Positions 16,487 to 25,399 are shown, counted from the first letter of the stretch. The stretch is 32,462 bases of DNA from Lachnospiraceae bacterium (GCA_021205755.1 JAJPWX010000053.1:19939-52400), one strand, 5' to 3'. Notes: a model not told the origin generated them from the letters alone. A program made the numbers and translations.

Positions 16487-16822
16487 CTAATGCCGGATTT
16501 CTTCCTCTTCATTTTTGATTTCCCAGTGCAGAAGGAAAGTCAGAACTGCCCGCAGAACGATGATACCGGCGACGATCAGGATCTCATCCATCGTGCGCAC
16601 GATTACGGTTCTCAGGATTTCACTTCCGAGCTTGAACTCAAGCCCCATGGTCAGACCTTCCGCCAGGAGCAGGCGGGTGTCCGGCCTTTTTTTGATGTAG
16701 TTGATGGTTCCGCGAATACCGGTGACGGTGATGATGGCGACGCCAACGTATTCAAACAGCAGAATCGCAAGATTGATAAATTGATTCAGAAAATCATCCA
16801 AAAATGTGACGACCGCGATCAT
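16487..16822 (-). CDS. DUF1622 family membrane protein
   Basis: 111 residues from ATG 16822, with AAAGGA upstream on the minus strand. Two or three membrane spans are visible (~5-35 and ~78-98) around a conserved cytosolic-type segment (LLLAEGLTMGLEFKLGSEILRTVI), and the tail is charged (NEEEEIRH). This matches DUF1622, small bacterial membrane proteins of unknown function. It is convergent with spmB, with 29 bp between stops and no clear terminator in that gap. Confidence 0.8.
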   Translation of the reverse strand: MIAVVTFLDDFLNQFINLAILLFEYVGVAIITVTGIRGTINYIKKRPDTRLLLAEGLTMGLEFKLGSEILRTVIVRTMDEILIVAGIIVLRAVLTFLLHWEIKNEEEEIRH

Positions 16823-17158
16823 TTGTAAAATCCTTTCTCTTTGGGGCTGGCTCTGGTAAAGGAACTGTATGGCTGCTCTTATGGTTCTCTGGTAGATATA
16901 AATGGGCTTTTCCCTCGTAACTGTGAAGGAAAGTACTGAACAATTACGAGCAGTTTTATAATTAAGGACAGTATAGCGTGGAGGGGACAGAAAGGCAAGG
17001 AGAAAATACGGCCGTTCGAAGATAAATCTTCACAGATCGCTAGTGGTTCGGAACGGGCGGCTAAAAATATAGATTGCAGTTCTATCTGGTACGTGCTATG
17101 ATACGGTATTATGTAGTATGCGTGTCCATGTTGAATTCGTAAGAGGGAAAGCTCTGCG
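16823..17158. other. Intergenic region ahead of degV
   Basis: About 340 bp without a gene. It contains an imperfect stem CCGTTC-GAA (17012-17020) / TTC-GGAACGG (17047-17056) and the degV promoter (17074-17102). No T-box or other riboswitch consensus was recognised. Confidence 0.5.
17074..17102 (+). promoter_or_regulatory. Promoter of the degV gene
   Basis: -35 TTGCAG (17074-17079) and -10 TATGAT (17097-17102) with 17-bp spacing, about 110 bp upstream of the start codon. Confidence 0.55.
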
Positions 17159-17215
17159 ATGTTTTTTCACTGGAGACGGTATATCAGTCAGACAGGAGAG
17201 GGAAAAGAAAGAAAA

Positions 17216-18106
17216 ATGAAGAACCGTATGAATAAAGTCGCGATAGTGACAGACAGTAATAGCGGGATCACGCAGGCAGAGGCGAAGAAGCTGGGGATTT
17301 CGGTGATCCCGATGCCATTTACGATCAATGGGGAGGTATTTTACGAGGATATCAATCTGACACAGGAGGAGTTTTACCGTTATCTGGAAAAAGGCGCGGA
17401 AATTTCGACATCAGCTCCGGCGGTGGGGGCTGTGACAGATCTCTGGGATTCCCTTCTGCAGGAATACGATGAGATTGTACATATTCCGATGTCAAGCGGA
17501 TTGAGCAGCACCTGCAGCACGGCAATGCTGCTGGCGCAGGATTACGAAGACCGCGTGTTTGTGGTGGATAATAAGCGGATATCGGTGACGCAGAAGCAGG
17601 CCGCGCTTGACGCAAAGCGGATGGCCGGGATGGGGATGGACGCCACAGCCATTCGCGAAAAACTGTTGGCGACCAGTCTTGATGCCAGTATTTATATTAC
17701 ACTTGAGACCCTGTATTATCTGAAAAAGGGCGGCCGGGTTACGCCGGCGGTGGCTGCGTTGGGCTCTCTTCTGCGCATTAAGCCGGTGCTGCAGATCCAG
17801 GGAGATAAGCTGGATTCTTATGCGAACGCCCGGACGAAAAAGGCTGCGCGCGCGACGATGCTGAAGGCACTCCGCGAGGACATCCGGGAGCGTTTCGGCG
17901 CGGATGAACGGGCGGAAAACATCCAGTTTGCGATGGCTTATACAGGAGCCTATACAGATGAGATGCGCGTCTGGAGAGCGGAGCTGGAGGCTGCTTTTCC
18001 CAACCATGAGGCGGATATGTTGGTGGATCCGCTATCTTTGAGCGTTGCCTGTCATATCGGTTCCGGGGCGATCGGGTTTGGGTGTATGAAAAAGCTGGTA
18101 TTTTGA
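17216..18106 (+). CDS. DegV family fatty-acid-binding protein
   Basis: 296 residues from ATG 17216; ATG 17228 is an alternative and the longer frame from 17159 adds an unrelated N-terminus. DegV proteins bind a fatty acid between two domains and can hand it to fatty-acid kinase for phospholipid synthesis. Family motifs are present: VAIVTDSNSGITQAEAKKLG, the ISTSAPAVG ligand-contact motif (~60-68), HIPMSSGLSSTCSTA, YITLETLYYLKKGGRV and a C-terminal HIGSGAIGFG. The length is slightly above the usual 280. It is monocistronic, with its own promoter and a strong terminator that lies inside the end of the convergent gene. Confidence 0.92.
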   Translation: MKNRMNKVAIVTDSNSGITQAEAKKLGISVIPMPFTINGEVFYEDINLTQEEFYRYLEKGAEISTSAPAVGAVTDLWDSLLQEYDEIVHIPMSSGLSSTCSTAMLLAQDYEDRVFVVDNKRISVTQKQAALDAKRMAGMGMDATAIREKLLATSLDASIYITLETLYYLKKGGRVTPAVAALGSLLRIKPVLQIQGDKLDSYANARTKKAARATMLKALREDIRERFGADERAENIQFAMAYTGAYTDEMRVWRAELEAAFPNHEADMLVDPLSLSVACHIGSGAIGFGCMKKLVF

Positions 18107-18155
18107 AAAGATTTACAGCGCTCTGTTTTTTAATCGCAGGCTCAGGGAAAGAGTG

Positions 18156-18200
18156 AAATGCAGGAGAGTACCCCTTCAGGTATTCTTCTGCATTTTTTTT
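18156..18200 (+). terminator. Rho-independent terminator of degV
   Basis: AAATGCAG plus inner pairs AGA and TACC form a long stem with GGTA, TCT and CTGCATTT, followed by eight T. It overlaps the last codons (Lys-Lys-Met-Gln-Lys) of the convergent DUF885 gene. Confidence 0.88.
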
Positions 18201-20014
18201 AAGCACTGCTCTTTTAACAGGTCAAATGGTACCGGTCCGGTCTCAAGAACCGCCTGGTGGAATTTTCTGAGAGTAAAGTCGTTTACTGCTGCTTCCAGTG
18301 TATCGCGCAGCGAACAGAAATTCAGGTAGCCAACGTAGTATTTCAGATAGTTGGCCGGGGACTCTAGGATGGTTGTGTAGAGGGATTCAGCCGTACTTTC
18401 AGAAAAACCGAGCGTGGTGAGGAAGGCGGAGACTTCTTCTCGCGTGTATCCGCGGTAATGGATTCCGATGTCCAGCAGGGAGGCCAGCCCCAGCGTAAAC
18501 GAGCGGTTCAGCTGACTGATGGAAGCGGAGGCGCTTTGTCCGCCATAGAGAGAGAAAGCGTACATTTCGACATAGGTTGCCCAGCCTTCTGTGTAGCCGC
18601 CGACGTCCAGCAGCGTGCGCAGCAGATCGGGCGATTGCGAGAGAAAGTATACGGTCTGATACAGATGTCCTGGATAGCCCTCGTGTGCGAGCGTGGTGTA
18701 GAGCTCAATGCCGGAATATCCGCTGGCGGGGTTAATGTAGATGACATTGTTGTTGAAGTTGTCGATGGTTGGCGACAGGTAAAATGCAGGACTCAGGTAG
18801 TTCTGCAGAGACTCGTGAACATATTTGATCTCACAGGAAACGGTTGTCAGGAGTGGAAAATCATCGGTGATCTTCGCGCGAAGGTCCTCTAACATTTCGG
18901 AAGCATTTACAAGGGAATCTGCGGATACGGTATTCGTTTCGGCAGAATCGTCCCAGGATGCGTCCGATGCTGTATTTTCATTGACATTCGACGCGGGATC
19001 AGATGCTTCCGATTCTGCGAGAATCTCCTGCATCGCCGCATAATCTGCAACCATCTGTGTTTTGATCTCTTCCTCAATGTCTTCGATCGTGCGGCTGTCG
19101 CCGACGGTGCTTTTTACAAGGTATTCGTAGTATTCCTGCCCGTCCGGGAAATAATACAGTCCCATTGCATTCGTTCCCGTGTCCTCCAACGCGGCCAGCC
19201 CTGCCGCCAGCGCCTGGTATGCGGGCAGTACGTATCCGGTCAGGATGGATTGATTCCGAGCTTTATAGGCGATTTTTTCATCTGTGGTCAGGTTCGTGAC
19301 CGCATCTATTTTTTCATCGAAAATCGCAATCAGATAATGCTCTTCTCCTTCAGCCGCGAAATCCAGGCATTGTTCAATGACTTCCAATGCGCATGTACTG
19401 CTCATAAATAATCCGGCGTCGGATTTATCCTGCTCAAAAGACAAAAGAGAATCGAAATAATCCGGAATCTGGGCAAGCAAAGAGAGGTAATCCTCGATAT
19501 CCCCTTTGGTGCGAAACTCATATTCCGCCAGCAGGATCGGAAGCTGTGCCTGCACACCAAGCGTCGGACCGAGCGGTTCATCATAAAGAAGCAGGTCGGC
19601 AGCTTCCAGCTCCGTTTCCAGATAGGTCAGAAAAACATCGTAGGTGAGCTGCCGTTCGTCGGAGAGCTTATCATAGTCAAATTCCAGCAAAGAAGAATGG
19701 TAGTTTTCCAGTGCGGCGCAGGAGGCCTCGCGAGCTTCTGTCGAGGCATTGCCAAGCGACACTTCTGTATCCTCCAGTCCGTATGCGGATGGATCCGAGA
19801 CCAGATAATGAAGATTCAGTGTGCTCCCGGAGAGTTCCTCGCGGAAGACATTTTCCGTAAATGCGACAAAGCGCTGTTCCTCGGTCAGCAAAAAGGAGGG
19901 CGGATGTGTAACAAAGTGACAGATGATAAGAGTAAGCAGGGCGGCGAAAAGCGCCGGACAGAGAGGGTGGAAAAAGGCTCTGAAACGACGCTTTTGGCTG
20001 TTGGTTTGCGGCAT
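18176..20014 (-). CDS. DUF885 family metallopeptidase-like protein, membrane-anchored
   Basis: 612 residues from ATG 20014 with GGGAG upstream. A basic N-terminus (QKRRFR) and one hydrophobic span (~17-35) suggest a signal anchor or uncleaved signal peptide with the body outside the membrane. The DUF885 fold shows the thermolysin-like zinc motif HEGYPGH (~444-450) and a downstream GGYTEGWATYVE glutamate (~473), so it is probably an active zinc peptidase of unknown substrate. An Asp/Ser/Asn/Thr-rich insert (~333-365, SDPASNVNENTASD...) interrupts the helical part. The C-terminus (LLKEQCLKKMQKNT) is partly encoded by the terminator of the convergent degV. Confidence 0.88.
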   Translation of the reverse strand: MPQTNSQKRRFRAFFHPLCPALFAALLTLIICHFVTHPPSFLLTEEQRFVAFTENVFREELSGSTLNLHYLVSDPSAYGLEDTEVSLGNASTEAREASCAALENYHSSLLEFDYDKLSDERQLTYDVFLTYLETELEAADLLLYDEPLGPTLGVQAQLPILLAEYEFRTKGDIEDYLSLLAQIPDYFDSLLSFEQDKSDAGLFMSSTCALEVIEQCLDFAAEGEEHYLIAIFDEKIDAVTNLTTDEKIAYKARNQSILTGYVLPAYQALAAGLAALEDTGTNAMGLYYFPDGQEYYEYLVKSTVGDSRTIEDIEEEIKTQMVADYAAMQEILAESEASDPASNVNENTASDASWDDSAETNTVSADSLVNASEMLEDLRAKITDDFPLLTTVSCEIKYVHESLQNYLSPAFYLSPTIDNFNNNVIYINPASGYSGIELYTTLAHEGYPGHLYQTVYFLSQSPDLLRTLLDVGGYTEGWATYVEMYAFSLYGGQSASASISQLNRSFTLGLASLLDIGIHYRGYTREEVSAFLTTLGFSESTAESLYTTILESPANYLKYYVGYLNFCSLRDTLEAAVNDFTLRKFHQAVLETGPVPFDLLKEQCLKKMQKNT

Positions 20015-20080
20015 GGCATACTCCCGGAAAATATTTTCAGAAAAGTATATGCCGGGAGGGGAAGTGATATTCAGGGAAAA

Positions 20081-20440
20081 TCAGACAGCGATAGCGGCCT
20101 CTGACAGAAGCTTTTTGACTTTTTCATATTCATCTACGGTAGAATTCAGAACACTGCATGCGTGTTCCATTGAGCAGCCTTCATTTTCCATAAGAGAATC
20201 AACACATTTTACAAACTTTTCGAGGCCTGCTTGCATACCTTTCTCAATACCTTTCTCAATACCTTTCTCGGTTGCCTTATCTAATGCCTTTGTTAACCAG
20301 TCTTCCATCTTCGTTATCTTCCTTTCTCCGGGTTCATTTTGCGCAATCTGAAATCTTTGATCGCCAGATACGGCTGCCAAAAGCTTCAAGACGTCCGGAT
20401 AATCTTCCAGCAGTTTTTCTGTGATATCTTTTTCTGCCAT
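20081..20440 (-). CDS. Truncated Rpn-type nuclease/transposase family remnant
   Basis: 119 residues from ATG 20440, preceded by AGGAGG at 7 nt; an earlier in-frame ATG at 20464 lacks a site. The first residues, MAEKDITEKLLEDYPDV, resemble the start of the Lachnospiraceae Rpn/PD-(D/E)XK 'transposase' proteins, and the rest resembles their tails (GDQRF, ITKMEDWLTKALD, EKGIEKGIEKGMQAG, then a helical end). The central nuclease core of about 150-200 residues is absent. I infer an internal deletion leaving a short in-frame fusion with its own start site. Any nuclease activity is lost. Family assignment is from pattern memory. Confidence 0.6.
   Translation of the reverse strand: MAEKDITEKLLEDYPDVLKLLAAVSGDQRFQIAQNEPGERKITKMEDWLTKALDKATEKGIEKGIEKGMQAGLEKFVKCVDSLMENEGCSMEHACSVLNSTVDEYEKVKKLLSEAAIAV
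20235..20270. repeat. 12-bp tandem repeat (3 copies)
   Basis: Three copies of ATACCTTTCTCA (last base varies) encode EKGI repeats on the minus strand in the Rpn-type remnant. Similar EKGxEKG tracts are typical of that family's tail. Confidence 0.85.
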
Positions 20441-20464
20441 ATGTTTTCCTCCTGATTTTAACAT

Positions 20465-20800
20465 GTAATACGAAAAATGAAAAGTCCCCGATCGAGTATG
20501 TACTTTATCGTCATAACCACTGGGTGAGCATCTGATGGCTCATTTTTGATAGCGAAAACACAATATCATATAAAGACAAAAATGTCAAGTATAAACTTAA
20601 TGAATGCATTAAATAAGAATGTAGAATAACATAATATATATATATCTAATATGAAATTGATTCAGAGAAAAATGAATCTGTTTATGCGAATGAAACCTCA
20701 AAAGTAGGTTGTCACTACGTTTTCAACCCTCGCCGTGTGACATCCAGGTGAGTTGCAAACCGTAACGAAAACAGGTAAAAGAAACAGAGTAAATTCGCCC
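20465..20800. other. AT-rich intergenic region
   Basis: No gene is seen. It includes a weak stem TGAGC-(loop)-GCTCA followed by TTTTT (about 20525-20548) and an AT-rich tract with a (TA)n run near 20635-20650. It separates the Rpn remnant from the metG promoter. Confidence 0.5.
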
Positions 20801-20801
20801 C

Positions 20802-20830
20802 TTGACAGATAATTTTGCCTGTGATAAGGT
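20802..20830 (+). promoter_or_regulatory. Promoter of the metG leader
   Basis: Consensus -35 TTGACA (20802-20807) and -10 TAAGGT (20825-20830) with 17-bp spacing, just upstream of the T-box leader. Confidence 0.65.
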
Positions 20831-20859
20831 AAAACAAGTTTTTAAACTTATAGAAAACG

Positions 20860-21145
20860 CTGCAAGACTGTTTTCGAGAAATTCAGTGACGAAGAGAGTA
20901 CGCATAGAGGATGACTACAGAGAATCTCCGTTTGGTGCGAGGAGACGTCGGAGGATATGTGGAAAATGGCTTCCGAGAGGCGTGGGTGAAGGGCAGAAGA
21001 TGCTTTTAGCCGACGACAGGTCCGCCTGTTACAGCGGGAATGAGGTTTGCAGAGCAGGCGATGCCCTGGCTGCAGACGAACAGAAGTGGTACCACGGCGC
21101 CGCCCGTCTTCTGACTGTGAGCAGAAGACAGGGCGGTTTTTTATC
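20860..21145 (+). promoter_or_regulatory. T-box riboswitch (methionyl-tRNA responsive)
   Basis: The leader has the Stem I GAAGAGAGTA-type motif (20891-20900), a distal GGTGCGAGGAGA region and the T-box sequence AAGTGGTACCACGGCG (21084-21099), whose core would pair with the NCCA end of uncharged tRNA. A terminator stem follows directly. A candidate specifier codon is ATG at 20957-20959 (another ATG is at 20965), as expected in front of metG. T-boxes let uncharged cognate tRNA stabilise an antiterminator and turn on the synthetase gene. The specifier choice is inferred, not folded. Confidence 0.88.
21099..21143 (+). terminator. T-box regulated terminator
   Basis: GCCGCCCGTCTTCTG pairs with CAGAAGACAGGGCGG (one mismatch), followed by TTTTTT at 21137-21142. 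Formation competes with the T-box antiterminator. Confidence 0.88.
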
Positions 21146-21147
21146 CA

Positions 21148-21212
21148 ATAGGAAAGTTCTTCGAACTTCCCTATCGGACAAAAATTTATGCGCAGGGAGA
21201 AAATCCTCCTGC
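21148..21212 (+). other. Twin hairpins between T-box terminator and metG
   Basis: Hairpin 1 pairs ATAGG-x-AAGTTC (21148-21159) with GAACTT-x-CCTAT (21163-21174), with one mismatch. Hairpin 2 pairs GCAGG (21192-21196) with CCTGC (21208-21212). Both are upstream of the metG ribosome binding site (AAGAAGGGAG near 21225-21234) and lie outside the T-box. The role is unknown: RNA stability, processing or a dispersed repeat are possible. Confidence 0.55.
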
Positions 21213-21240
21213 TTGATTCTAATAAGAAGGGAGACAGAAT

Positions 21241-23277
21241 ATGAGCAAACCAAAGTATTATATGACGACTGCGATTGCCTACACATCAGGCAAGCCGCAC
21301 ATCGGGAACACTTATGAAATTGTCCTTGCGGACAGCATCGCGCGTTTTCGCCGGGAGCAAGGGTATGATGTATTTTTCCAGACAGGGACGGATGAGCACG
21401 GCCAGAAGATTGAGCTGAAGGCTGCGGAAGCCGGTATGACGCCGAAGGAGTATGTAGATAACGTGTCCGGAGAAATCCATCGGATCTGGGATTTGATGAA
21501 TACTTCTTATGATAAATTCATCCGCACGACCGATACGGATCATGAAGCGCAAGTGCAGAAGATTTTTAAAAAGCTTTATGACCAGGGAGACATCTATAAG
21601 GGCGCCTATGAGGGGATGTACTGTACGCCCTGCGAGTCATTCTGGACGGAGTCGCAGCTGGTGGACGGCAAATGCCCGGACTGCGGGCGGCCGGTAAAGC
21701 CTGCGAAGGAAGAAGCGTATTTCTTTAAAATGAGCAAGTATGCGGATCGCCTGATTGACCACATCAACACGCATCCGGAATTCATTCAGCCGGTGTCGCG
21801 CAAAAATGAGATGATGAACAATTTCCTGCTGCCGGGTCTGCAGGATCTATGCGTGTCAAGGACATCGTTCAAATGGGGCATTCCGGTGACGTTTGACGAC
21901 AAGCATGTGGTTTACGTCTGGCTGGACGCGCTGACCAACTACATCACGGGTATCGGATATGACGCAGAAGGACAGAGTACAGAGCAGTTTGAAAAGCTCT
22001 GGCCGGCCGACCTGCACCTGATCGGCAAGGACATCATCCGCTTCCATACGATCTACTGGCCGATTTTCCTGATGGCGCTGGATCTGCCGCTGCCGAAGCA
22101 GGTATTCGGGCACCCGTGGCTTTTGCAGGGCGGCGAGAAGATGAGCAAGTCAAGAGGAAACGTACTTTACGCGGACGACCTTGTAGATGTGTACGGTGTA
22201 GACGCAGTGCGTTTCTTCGTGCTGCATGAGATGCCGTTTGAGAATGACGGCGTGATTACCTGGGAACTGGTGACGGAGCGTGTGAATTCCGAGCTGGCGA
22301 ACACGCTGGGCAATCTGGTGAACCGGACAATTTCCATGTCGAATAAATATTTCGGCGGTGTGGTGACAAAGACAGGCGCGGCGGAGCCAGTAGATGAAGA
22401 TCTGAAGGCGACGGTGCTGGCGGTTCCGGGAAATGTGACGAAGAAAATGGACGAGCTGCGCGTTGCGGATGCGATCACCGAGATATTTACGCTGTTCAAG
22501 CGCTGCAACAAATACATTGATGAGACCATGCCGTGGGCGCTGGCGAAGGACGAGGTGAAAAAAGACCGTCTGGCAGAAGTGCTCTATAACCTGATTGAAA
22601 GCATCACGATCGGTGCGTCCCTGCTGGAATCCTTTATGCCGGAGACTTCCGCACGCATTCTGGCCCAGCTGAACGCGAAAAAGCGCGCGCTGGATGAGAT
22701 GGGCACGTTTGGGCTCTATGAGTCCGGCACGAAGGTGACGGAGAAGCCGGAGATTCTGTTTGCACGCCTGGATGGAAAGGCTGTGCTGGAAAAAGCAGAA
22801 GAGATCCGCAAAGCACAGATGGCAGAATTTGAGGCAGAGAACGCGAAAATGGCGGCTCTTGAGGCACAGGCGGCCGACAGTACGGAAAGCATCGCACAGG
22901 ATAGCAAAACGGAAGCGACCGAGGCACAGGAAATGGTTCTGGAACCAAAAGAAGAAATCACCTATGACGATTTCGACAAGCTGCAGTTCGCGGTTGGCGA
23001 GATTATTGCCTGTGAGGAAGTAAAGAAGTCCAGAAAGCTGCTCTGCTCGCAGGTAAAGATTGGCAATCAGGTGCGGCAGATCCTTTCCGGCATCAAAGCG
23101 GCGTACTCACCGGAAGAGATGGTCGGCAAGAAGGTAATGGTACTTGTAAACCTGAAGCCTGCGAAAATGGCCGGTCTGGTATCCGAGGGGATGCTGCTCT
23201 GCGCAGAGGACGCGGATGGAAATCTGTCGTTGATGACGCCAGAAAAAGAGATGCCGTCGGGAGCGGAGATCTGCTAA
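21241..23277 (+). CDS. metG: Methionine--tRNA ligase
   Basis: 678 residues; ATG 21241 follows a good purine-rich site. It charges tRNA-Met. Class I signatures are HIGN (~20-23, the HIGH motif) and KMSKS (300-304). A zinc knuckle CTPC...CPDC (~127-148) shows a CxxC pair on each side. The anticodon-binding domain (~350-520, with NLVNRTISM and CNKYIDETMPWALAK) is followed by a C-terminal tRNA-binding OB domain (~575-678, YDDFDKLQFAVGEI, ...LVNLKPAKMAGLVSEGMLL) as in dimeric bacterial MetRS. The linker before it (~535-570) is a low-complexity Ala/Glu/Ser tract. Expression is controlled by the T-box leader. Confidence 0.97.
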   Translation: MSKPKYYMTTAIAYTSGKPHIGNTYEIVLADSIARFRREQGYDVFFQTGTDEHGQKIELKAAEAGMTPKEYVDNVSGEIHRIWDLMNTSYDKFIRTTDTDHEAQVQKIFKKLYDQGDIYKGAYEGMYCTPCESFWTESQLVDGKCPDCGRPVKPAKEEAYFFKMSKYADRLIDHINTHPEFIQPVSRKNEMMNNFLLPGLQDLCVSRTSFKWGIPVTFDDKHVVYVWLDALTNYITGIGYDAEGQSTEQFEKLWPADLHLIGKDIIRFHTIYWPIFLMALDLPLPKQVFGHPWLLQGGEKMSKSRGNVLYADDLVDVYGVDAVRFFVLHEMPFENDGVITWELVTERVNSELANTLGNLVNRTISMSNKYFGGVVTKTGAAEPVDEDLKATVLAVPGNVTKKMDELRVADAITEIFTLFKRCNKYIDETMPWALAKDEVKKDRLAEVLYNLIESITIGASLLESFMPETSARILAQLNAKKRALDEMGTFGLYESGTKVTEKPEILFARLDGKAVLEKAEEIRKAQMAEFEAENAKMAALEAQAADSTESIAQDSKTEATEAQEMVLEPKEEITYDDFDKLQFAVGEIIACEEVKKSRKLLCSQVKIGNQVRQILSGIKAAYSPEEMVGKKVMVLVNLKPAKMAGLVSEGMLLCAEDADGNLSLMTPEKEMPSGAEIC

Positions 23278-23317
23278 TGAGAAAACCACTGCGGCGATTG
23301 TGTAAATAAAGTAAGAA

Positions 23318-23355
23318 AACCCCTGCACCGAATGCGATGCAGGGGTTACATTTTC
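23318..23355 (+). terminator. Terminator of metG (possibly bidirectional)
   Basis: AACCCCTGCA (23318-23327) pairs with TGCAGGGGTT (23338-23347), followed by acatttt. Its arms carry AAAACC/GGTTACATTTT, so it could stop transcripts from both sides, including the convergent diguanylate cyclase gene. Confidence 0.8.
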
Positions 23356-23451
23356 GTAACAGTTCAGAACAGTTACAAATTTCCTTCGTTTACGATCCAC
23401 GAATCCTATATGAGGAGCTGACGTCTACAGTCAGTCTGTCTTAAATCGGTC

Positions 23452-25077
23452 TTACTCCATCGTCCGGATATCATAGAGAACGTATTGATTACGTCCATTG
23501 TTTTTCGCGATGTACAGCGCCCGGTCGGCTTTCTTATACAGATCCATGAAATTCTTCGCATGCTGCGGGAAAAGCGACACGCCGATACTGACCGTCGGAA
23601 GCAGATCCGGATGCGCGTCCACGCGGATCGCCCGCACCATGTCGCTGATCTGTTCCGCCTTTTCAACCGCAATTTCCGGAGACGCATTCTTCATGAAGAT
23701 GCCGAATTCGTCGCCGCCGAGTCGGCCAATGATATCGGTCTCACGGAAAATATTTTTCAGACCCTGGCCAATCTTACTCAGTACAATATCGCCCACCGCA
23801 TGCCCATAGACGTCGTTGACACCCTTAAAATGATCAATATCCACCATCAGGAATGCCTGCGTACCAAAGCAGGCCTCATCAGCGAGCCAGAGCTTAATAT
23901 ATTCTTCCGTTGTCTTCTTATTATTAATACCGGTCAGAAGATCCGTCTCCGCAAAATGCACCAGGCTTCTCTGCTTTCGGAATGTGGCGATCAGAATCAC
24001 CAGCAGCATGATAAGCAGCCCTGCCGCCAGCACCTGGAACAGCTTCGTTTCATATGCGGTGAAAGTACTGTAAGCCTCGTGCGCGTCATCCACATCTACG
24101 ATATAGCAAAGCATCCAGTCGCTGAGGACGGAAGAAGCATCGTCCGTACCGCCAAGTGCCTTATAACAGCAATAATAAGATGTAGTCGTGAGATTCAGCT
24201 GAACCAGGTTCGAAGAACCATTCTCATAATCTGTTCGCCAGGCGGTGGCGGAAAAAGCAGTTTTCTTTCCAGTCTCTTCATCTATATAAGTAGAGGAGCG
24301 AATCGTAGCCAGGCCATTGTAAATCGTGAAAACACTGTCATTTGCGTAAAGTGAAAAAATGGCGGCAGATTGTTCGGAATCCGTTGCGCTTGATTCTGCC
24401 TCGCTTTCTGTGGAAGTCTCTTCTGAGATTTCTGCCGCACTTTCGTATTCATCCGAAGCGGCAGCAGGAACAGTACAGATCACAGTGCCATCCCTTGTAG
24501 AAAGAATGTACTGACCAGATTCCCCTAAGGAAAGGTCAAACAGAAGCTCAGCCAGACTATCGATATCATAGGAACCGCCAAGCACACCAATCACTTCACC
24601 TTCGTGCCAGATGGGCACACTCAGGATGATGCGCGTTTTCCCACTTACTTTACTCACAATCGGGGTGCTGAGTGCGTATGCACCGTCCATAGAACTTTTA
24701 AAATATTCACGGTCAGAGACATCACTCTCCGAACCATCACTGTAATAGGCATGTCCGCCTGCGTCCATCAGGGCGATGAGGGACAGACTGTTACTGTTTG
24801 AAATATTCTCAATTAGCGGAAGCAAATCCGCTGTAATCGTGTCCGTGCTTTCTCCAAGGTAGTCAGCAACGCCCTGCAGAAAATCGTATTGCAGTTCAAA
24901 GATCGAGTTAATATGAAAAGACACGCTGTCGATATCGTCTTTGATTACCTGTTGGGCATTGTTTTCAATTTCCTTCCTATTATAATGGAAAAAGACCACT
25001 ATGCTGGCAATGGCGAAAACGATAAATATAGAAAATACAACCGCGTAAAATGGGGTGAGATTCTTGGTCTTTTTCAC
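23452..25077 (-). CDS. Membrane diguanylate cyclase with extracellular Cache-type sensor
   Basis: 541 residues from GTG 25077, preferred because AGGAGG lies 9 nt upstream; the ATG at 25131 has no site. It makes cyclic di-GMP from two GTP. Order: membrane span (~8-30), an extracellular double-Cache-like sensor (~35-340, including SDREYFKSSMDG and a PIWHEGEVIGVLGGSYDI motif), a second span (~344-364), then the GGDEF domain (~385-535). The active site is intact (RLGGDEFGIF, ~450-459), and RETD five residues before it forms the RxxD inhibitory site, so product inhibition is expected. An acidic Ser/Glu/Thr stretch interrupts the sensor (~225-250). It is convergent with metG. Confidence 0.93.
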   Translation of the reverse strand: MKKTKNLTPFYAVVFSIFIVFAIASIVVFFHYNRKEIENNAQQVIKDDIDSVSFHINSIFELQYDFLQGVADYLGESTDTITADLLPLIENISNSNSLSLIALMDAGGHAYYSDGSESDVSDREYFKSSMDGAYALSTPIVSKVSGKTRIILSVPIWHEGEVIGVLGGSYDIDSLAELLFDLSLGESGQYILSTRDGTVICTVPAAASDEYESAAEISEETSTESEAESSATDSEQSAAIFSLYANDSVFTIYNGLATIRSSTYIDEETGKKTAFSATAWRTDYENGSSNLVQLNLTTTSYYCCYKALGGTDDASSVLSDWMLCYIVDVDDAHEAYSTFTAYETKLFQVLAAGLLIMLLVILIATFRKQRSLVHFAETDLLTGINNKKTTEEYIKLWLADEACFGTQAFLMVDIDHFKGVNDVYGHAVGDIVLSKIGQGLKNIFRETDIIGRLGGDEFGIFMKNASPEIAVEKAEQISDMVRAIRVDAHPDLLPTVSIGVSLFPQHAKNFMDLYKKADRALYIAKNNGRNQYVLYDIRTME

Positions 25078-25144
25078 GGAATCCGTCCTCCTGACGAAAA
25101 AAATGAAACCCAATATTGAAAGCGCTGTCATAAGCTTTTAATAC

Positions 25145-25170
25145 GGTTTTCCCATTATAGCATAGATTCG
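25145..25170 (-). promoter_or_regulatory. Possible -10 element for the diguanylate cyclase gene
   Basis: A perfect TATAAT occurs on the minus strand (complement of ATTATA, about 25154-25159), roughly 75-80 bp upstream of the GTG start. The -35 is not clear. Confidence 0.45.
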
Positions 25171-25370
25171 GAAAAAAGGGCAGAGAAAATAGAGAAAAAT
25201 TAAATTTTTTTGTGAAAAGATGATAGGAAATCAAACATACATCCCGGATACTAAATTAATTCGTGGTCAGACGGATTCATTATTTAAATCCATCACTTCC
25301 AGAAAGATATTGATGCCGCGCTCTACAGGCGCCATCTGGTCAGGAGACAGGGTGAAATCGGTGCAAAACG

Positions 25371-25399
25371 TATCCTTTAGTACGACATTAAGGGATATG
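25371..25399. repeat. Left arm of a long inverted repeat
   Basis: Complementary to 25725-25753 over about 28-29 bp with one mismatch (22 bp perfect: 25377-25398 versus 25726-25747). The arm is itself near-palindromic: TATCCyTTA and TAAGGGATA flank a 9-nt centre GTACGACAT. Confidence 0.85.

Noticed and set aside
23485-24354. 289-codon plus-strand ORF inside the diguanylate cyclase gene
   Set aside because: Antisense to the intact GGDEF domain and has no plausible start site.
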